Source: JAWXCM01 sp034408745 (GTDB lineage: Bacteria > Acidobacteriota > Terriglobia > Bryobacterales > Bryobacteraceae). Taken from it: a stretch of DNA of 35,200 bases. This document shows, piece after piece, positions 31,773 to 35,200 of this stretch (positions within the stretch are counted from its first letter, which is position 1; every line of letters starts with the position of its first letter). The stretch lies in the NCBI GenBank assembly GCA_034408745.1, contig JAWXCM010000386.1, positions 1 through 35,200 of the forward strand, given 5' to 3'. The position numbers and the translations under genes are program-made. Below the pieces are notes generated by a model, which saw only the letters and a program-made list of their open reading frames with translations, was not told the origin of the DNA and made no database searches.

Positions 31773-32816
31773 GTGCTCCTTGTCAATGATCTGAGCCGTC
31801 AGACGGCTTTACTGCGCCCGCAAATTAATGACGCCATTCGACGAGTCCTGGACCGGGGCTGGTACATTCACGGTCCCGAACTCGAAGCTTTCGAGTCCGC
31901 TTTCGCCGCATACCTCGGAACGCAACACTGCGTCGGCGTCGCCAATGGGACGGATTCTCTCGAACTTGCGTTACGCGCAATCGGCATCGGCCGAGGCTCG
32001 CGAGTTGCCACCGTCGCCATCGCCGGTATGTACTCCACCACCGCCATCCTCGCCTGCGGAGCCACGCCGGTCTACGTCGACATTCTCCCCGACTCCACCC
32101 ACATGGACCTTAGCCAGCTACCGGAGGCCGACGCCATCATCGCCACCCACCTCTACGGCCAGATGGAACCCATGCCCGACGTGCTCGCCGCTGCCAAAGG
32201 CGTACCCGTAATCGAGGACTGCGCCCAGGCCCACGGCGCCCGCCTTCATGGCCGAGCCGCCGGAAACTGGGGAAAACTCGGTTGTTTCAGCTTCTACCCG
32301 ACTAAAAACCTTGGAGCTCTCGGCGACGGTGGAGCCGTAGTCACCAACCACCCAGACCTCGCTGGCCGCCTGCGAGCACTCCGCCAATACGGCTGGACAG
32401 GCAAGTATCAGGCCGAAATCGCAGGCGGCCGAAACAGCCGGCTCGACGAAATCCAGGCCGCCGTCCTGCTGGCCAAACTCCCGCACCTTGACCAATGGAA
32501 CACCCGCCGCCGGGAAATTTGCGGCAGGTACGATTTTATAGGCAGACCGTCTATTAAATCGGACGTGGTCCATTTATACGTACTGCGTACAAGAAAACGC
32601 GATCAACTCCGCCAAACCCTGCGTAATAAATCCATCGGAGCCGAAATCCACTACCCCATTCCCGACTACAGGCAGCCCGCCGCAGGCACCACAGACCACC
32701 CCCGTCTCCCCGAGACCGAGCGACACTGCGCCGAAGTCCTGACCCTGCCGTGCTTCCCGGAGATGACCGACCAAGAAGTAGCCGAAACGCGACGGGCCGT
32801 GATCGAATCTCTATAG
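31773..32816 (+). CDS. DegT/DnrJ/EryC1/StrS-family PLP aminotransferase
   Basis: The 347-residue protein is a fold-type I sugar aminotransferase of the DegT family. The N-terminus reads INDAIRRVLDRGWYIHGPELEAFESAFAAYLG; NGTDSLELALRAIG binds the cofactor phosphate, VIEDCAQAHGA holds the Asp that contacts the pyridine nitrogen, and Lys178 in CFSFYPTKNLGALGDGGAVV is the PLP Schiff-base lysine. The RQYGWTGKYQAEIAGGRNSRLDEIQAAVL block is diagnostic. Such enzymes transaminate keto-sugar nucleotides for surface polysaccharide. The start is GTG at 31773, without a clear ribosome-binding site. At 347 residues it is somewhat short, the region between RRREIC and VVHLYV being compressed. It is divergent from the SYLF gene (16 nt) and followed after 2 nt by a secreted protein gene. 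Confidence 0.9.
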   Translation: MLLVNDLSRQTALLRPQINDAIRRVLDRGWYIHGPELEAFESAFAAYLGTQHCVGVANGTDSLELALRAIGIGRGSRVATVAIAGMYSTTAILACGATPVYVDILPDSTHMDLSQLPEADAIIATHLYGQMEPMPDVLAAAKGVPVIEDCAQAHGARLHGRAAGNWGKLGCFSFYPTKNLGALGDGGAVVTNHPDLAGRLRALRQYGWTGKYQAEIAGGRNSRLDEIQAAVLLAKLPHLDQWNTRRREICGRYDFIGRPSIKSDVVHLYVLRTRKRDQLRQTLRNKSIGAEIHYPIPDYRQPAAGTTDHPRLPETERHCAEVLTLPCFPEMTDQEVAETRRAVIESL

Positions 32817-32818
32817 GT

Positions 32819-33376
32819 ATGCGAACAATGGTCGCCCTCGTCGTCGTGTTCGCGGCTGCCGCGGCAACCACCAGCGACTACAACTCGGTCAAAACGAAGT
32901 TCAGCCAGATCGAGAAGGCGAAACTCCGCCCAGGCACACGAATCCCTCTCAGCCAGGCTGAACTGAATGCTTATGTGCAGAAGGAGTTGCCCGTAGTGGC
33001 GCCGGCCGGAATCCGAAATCCACAGGTGACGTTGGAAGGAAACAACACTGCCACCGGACGAGCCCGCATTGACTTCCTGAAGCTCCGTAGCGCGAGCGGC
33101 CGCCCGCCTGGCCTGATCCTGCGCACTCTGCTGCAGGGCGAGCACGACCTGGCAGTCACCGCCACCGTCCGTTCCGGCGCCGGCAAAGCCACAATCGACA
33201 TCAAGAGCGTAGAACTCGAAGGCATCCCGATTTCCGGCTCAGCCCTCGATTTCCTGATCGAAAACTACCTGATCCCCAACTACCCCGAAGCCAGGGTAGG
33301 CCGCCCCTTCGAACTCAAGTACAAGATTGATCGCATCGAAGTAATAAAGAACTCCGCCTACGTAGTCACCCGTTAA
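32819..33376 (+). CDS. Secreted hypothetical protein, 185 aa
   Basis: ATG 32819 opens a 185-residue protein with a signal peptide (MRTMVALVVVFAAAAATT). The mature part has alternating strands and helices (YNSVKTKFSQIEKAKLRPGTRIPLSQAELNAYVQKELP, then beta-rich ARIDFLKLR, DLAVTATVRSGAGKATIDIKSVELEGIPISG, and a terminal FELKYKIDRIEVIKNSAYV). I recognise the general look of LysM-less, SRPBCC-like or lipid-binding-type periplasmic proteins, but no named family. It starts two bases after the aminotransferase stop, so the two are co-transcribed. Its stop overlaps the convergent protoporphyrinogen oxidase by 4 bp. A longer frame from 32750 overlaps the aminotransferase and was rejected. Confidence 0.75.
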   Translation: MRTMVALVVVFAAAAATTSDYNSVKTKFSQIEKAKLRPGTRIPLSQAELNAYVQKELPVVAPAGIRNPQVTLEGNNTATGRARIDFLKLRSASGRPPGLILRTLLQGEHDLAVTATVRSGAGKATIDIKSVELEGIPISGSALDFLIENYLIPNYPEARVGRPFELKYKIDRIEVIKNSAYVVTR

Positions 33377-34650
33377 ACGCTGATCGCAATCCGCTCCGCC
33401 ACCGACTTCCCCATCCGAATGCAGTCCGGAATCCCAATGCCCGTGTACGCATTGCCAACCAGGTGCAGCCCAGGAAAATCAGGCAGCATCGCATTGATCG
33501 TCGCGACAATCTTGTCGTGCCCGACATTAAACTGAGGCATAGCGTCAGGCCAGTAGCTCTCCTTAACAAACAGAGGCTCCGCCCGGATCCCGAGCTTCTC
33601 CGCAACCTCCGCCCGCCAGTCCGCCTTGTCGCCCGTAGTAAACAGTCGGATCAGCACCTTGTCATCCGGAACCCGATGATCGAACTTATTCCCCACCCAC
33701 GTCCCCGCCGACACCGCCTTGCGCTCAATCTTCGGCACCAGAAACCCAAACCCTTCGAAATCTCGCCCGATATCCGACTTCCGGTATCCAATCGCAATCA
33801 CGCTGGCCGAGTTATACCGAATCGCAGGGAACAGATCGGGCAGCACATTCTGGGCCCGGCACGCCACAACCAGCTGATCCGCCTCCAGCCAGTCCCCGTT
33901 CACCCGAACTCGCCAACCCCTCTCCACCTTCTCGACTTTTCCGTAAATCACCTCTGGCCGCAGCTTCTCAACCAAAGTGTCCACCAGCGTCTGTACGCCC
34001 GACTTGAGCGTCGTAAACAGAGCAGCCTTACCGCCTTTTACCTCCGCCCGAGCCGCCTTCGTCAGGGAACCGTATTTCGCCTCCCATTTCAAAAACATGG
34101 GCATTACAGCCCCGATGCTCATCTCCTCGGGGTCCCCGCCATACACCCCGGCCAGCATCGGCTCCGCAATGTAATCCAAAACTTCCGACCCATAATGGTC
34201 TCGTACAAACTCCGCCACGGACCGGTCCCGTTCCACGCCAGTCGGGCGCCGCAGCAGATCTAAACCCGCCCGGATCTTCCCCGGCCAGCTCAGCAGCGAA
34301 GTGGTGACCATCGGCATGAACTTGCCCGGGACCATCATCGTCATTCCGTCTGGCATCTTCACCAGCCGTCCGCCCCGCCAAATCCATGTAGCGCGTTTAT
34401 AGTCGTTGGAACCAATTAGCTCGTCCCCGAGCCCCAGTTCGACAGAGAGTTCCCTGGCCGCGGGCTTGACGGTAATAAAGCTGTCCGGCCCCGCCTCGGC
34501 GATCATTCCGTCAATGCGGTCCGTCCGAATCACACCGCCAAGTCGTTGATCCTTCTCGATAATGGTGGCCTTCAGTCCGGCTTTGGCGAGGTACCAGGCA
34601 GTAGAGAGACCGGAAATCCCCCCGCCAATAATCACAATTCTGTCCGACAC
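33373..34650 (-). CDS. hemG: Protoporphyrinogen/coproporphyrinogen oxidase (oxygen-dependent, HemY type)
   Basis: A 425-residue FAD-dependent oxidase. The N-terminal FAD-binding motif is IVIIGGGISGLSTAWYLAKAG followed by EKDQRLGGVIRTDRIDG; SIGAVMPMFLKWEAKYGSL, GGKAALFTTLKSGVQTLVD and the closing LHLVGNAYTGIGIPDCIRMGKSVAERI are characteristic of the HemY/PPOX family. It oxidises protoporphyrinogen IX (or coproporphyrinogen III) late in haem synthesis, using oxygen. Haem supply would serve the KatG encoded in the same window, though the genes are distant. The start is GTG at 34650, with TAGACT five bases upstream and no valid ribosome-binding site, again suggesting a leaderless mRNA. Its 3' end overlaps the convergent secreted-protein gene by 4 bp. 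No other haem genes are next to it. Confidence 0.92.
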   Translation of the reverse strand: MSDRIVIIGGGISGLSTAWYLAKAGLKATIIEKDQRLGGVIRTDRIDGMIAEAGPDSFITVKPAARELSVELGLGDELIGSNDYKRATWIWRGGRLVKMPDGMTMMVPGKFMPMVTTSLLSWPGKIRAGLDLLRRPTGVERDRSVAEFVRDHYGSEVLDYIAEPMLAGVYGGDPEEMSIGAVMPMFLKWEAKYGSLTKAARAEVKGGKAALFTTLKSGVQTLVDTLVEKLRPEVIYGKVEKVERGWRVRVNGDWLEADQLVVACRAQNVLPDLFPAIRYNSASVIAIGYRKSDIGRDFEGFGFLVPKIERKAVSAGTWVGNKFDHRVPDDKVLIRLFTTGDKADWRAEVAEKLGIRAEPLFVKESYWPDAMPQFNVGHDKIVATINAMLPDFPGLHLVGNAYTGIGIPDCIRMGKSVAERIAISV

Positions 34651-34655
34651 TTCCC

Positions 34656-34661
34656 AGTCTA
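34656..34661 (-). promoter_or_regulatory. Candidate -10 (TAGACT) for leaderless protoporphyrinogen oxidase gene
   Basis: TAGACT-GGGAA-GTG: the same hexamer as before miaE, here five bases from the GTG. The GGGAA abuts the start codon and is too close to act as Shine-Dalgarno sequence. Confidence 0.4.
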
Positions 34662-34681
34662 AACCTCGACCAGGCAGCCGC

Positions 34682-35091
34682 TTAGGTGGCGCCGCCAGGG
34701 CTAATCTGCTGCATTAGCCCAAAGAAGTCCGCCTGACTCCACCGCTCCGTTACCTCGCCGTCACGAAAACGCAGAATCGTGATCCCAGTCAGCGTCACAG
34801 CCAGTCCAGTCGCTGGAATGCCCATCAGAGCGCCCTGGTGCGTTGCCGTCAGCGTAAACCGGGCGACCACCTCGTCCCCACTCTCGATAATGTGTTCGAG
34901 CGTTACTGAAGAATCTGGAAACGAAGCCCAGAAGTTCTCATAGAACGCCCGGATCCCCGACCGTCCAGGCTCGACCCCGTGATACCCGTAAAGCCGTGCG
35001 TCATCCGAGTAAAGCGCCAGGTACCCTCGCGGCGCGAAGGATCGTTGAAGCACTTGATCGCATGTTCCAGAATTTCCCGGTTTGATGCCAT
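34682..35091 (-). pseudogene. SnoaL-like / NTF2-fold gene with a single-base frameshift
   Basis: The minus strand encodes a SnoaL-like polyketide-cyclase or ester-hydrolase fold protein in two frames. From ATG 35091: MASNREILEHAIKCFNDPSRREG; then, after one missing base near 35035, the neighbouring frame continues YLALYSDDARLYGYHGVEPG, IRAFYENFWASFPDSSVTLEHIIESGDEVVARFTL, GALMGIPATGLAVTLTGITILRFRDGEVTERWSQADFFGLMQQI and a stop at 34682. Joined, it has a normal length of about 136 residues with no other damage, so a recent mutation, programmed shift or sequencing error are all possible. NTF2-fold members act as isomerases or hydrolases; no activity can be named. It precedes the protoporphyrinogen oxidase gene on the same strand by 31 nt, but that gene has its own likely promoter. 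Confidence 0.75.
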
Positions 35092-35200
35092 AGCTAGCAT
35101 CAAGCTGCTGTCCGCAAACGCGACCGGCTCGCCTCGCGTCTTCCCGAGGCTAAGGACGTCCTTCGCGGCTCCCTGCTCGAACGAATCATTCGTCACCGCA
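35092..35200. other. Right edge, nothing assignable
   Basis: The SnoaL frame stays open upstream to 35196 but with no homology, and a short plus-strand frame is open to the edge. I see no supported gene here. Confidence 0.4.

Noticed and set aside
1..35200. tRNA, rRNA, CRISPR arrays, intact transposases or integrases
   Set aside because: Looked for T-loop motifs, regularly spaced repeats and DDE/tyrosine-recombinase motifs; none found by eye. A tRNAscan or ISfinder search could still find a degraded element.

Overview
The window looks like chromosomal DNA of an Acidobacteriota bacterium, probably of the Bryobacterales/Solibacter type. I base this on high GC, an Oar-like TonB-dependent barrel next to a VWA protein of the acidobacterial kind, a large secreted CARDB/DUF4214 protein, a YncE-phosphoesterase fusion and a GH57 enzyme. 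No rRNA, tRNA, CRISPR array or intact transposase was seen. Lineage and functions are inferred from protein motifs read by eye; no database search was run.

Region 1 (1-4900, minus strand) is a candidate envelope operon: a small membrane protein, an outer-membrane barrel with a much reduced N-terminus, a secreted VWA protein with a degenerate metal site, and a membrane-anchored coiled-coil protein that runs off the left edge. Region 2 (4967-9300) holds a secreted PQQ-propeller protein, an L-fuconate dehydratase-like enolase-superfamily enzyme, and two decayed genes (a ParE-like toxin remnant and a frameshifted WD40 fragment).

Region 3 (9315-11760, minus) is a compact restriction-modification operon, in transcription order a ribbon-helix-helix protein, a Vsr mismatch nick enzyme, a C5-cytosine methyltransferase and an Eco29kI-family GIY-YIG nuclease. 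Divergent from it is a pair of bacterial PH-domain membrane proteins (11890-13228). Region 4 (13252-18557) is a stress block: an exported KatG divergent from an OxyR-like LysR regulator that keeps both redox cysteines, with a palindrome in their 64-bp shared promoter, then YceI and pirin.

Region 5 (18561-23295) is rearranged: the last ~295 codons of a TonB-dependent receptor abut the pirin gene, followed by miaE and a CARDB/DUF4214 secreted protein next to a start-less paralog made of its two ends. Region 6 (23342-35200) contains an HpcH/HpaI aldolase, a tight nadE / phosphoesterase / GH57 operon, bacteriohemerythrin, a SYLF lipid-binding protein, a DegT aminotransferase with a secreted hypothetical protein, protoporphyrinogen oxidase, and a frameshifted SnoaL-like gene.

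Across regions, at least six transcription-unit starts have a TANNNT hexamer 5-7 nt upstream of an ATG/GTG and no properly spaced Shine-Dalgarno sequence, which suggests frequent leaderless transcription.
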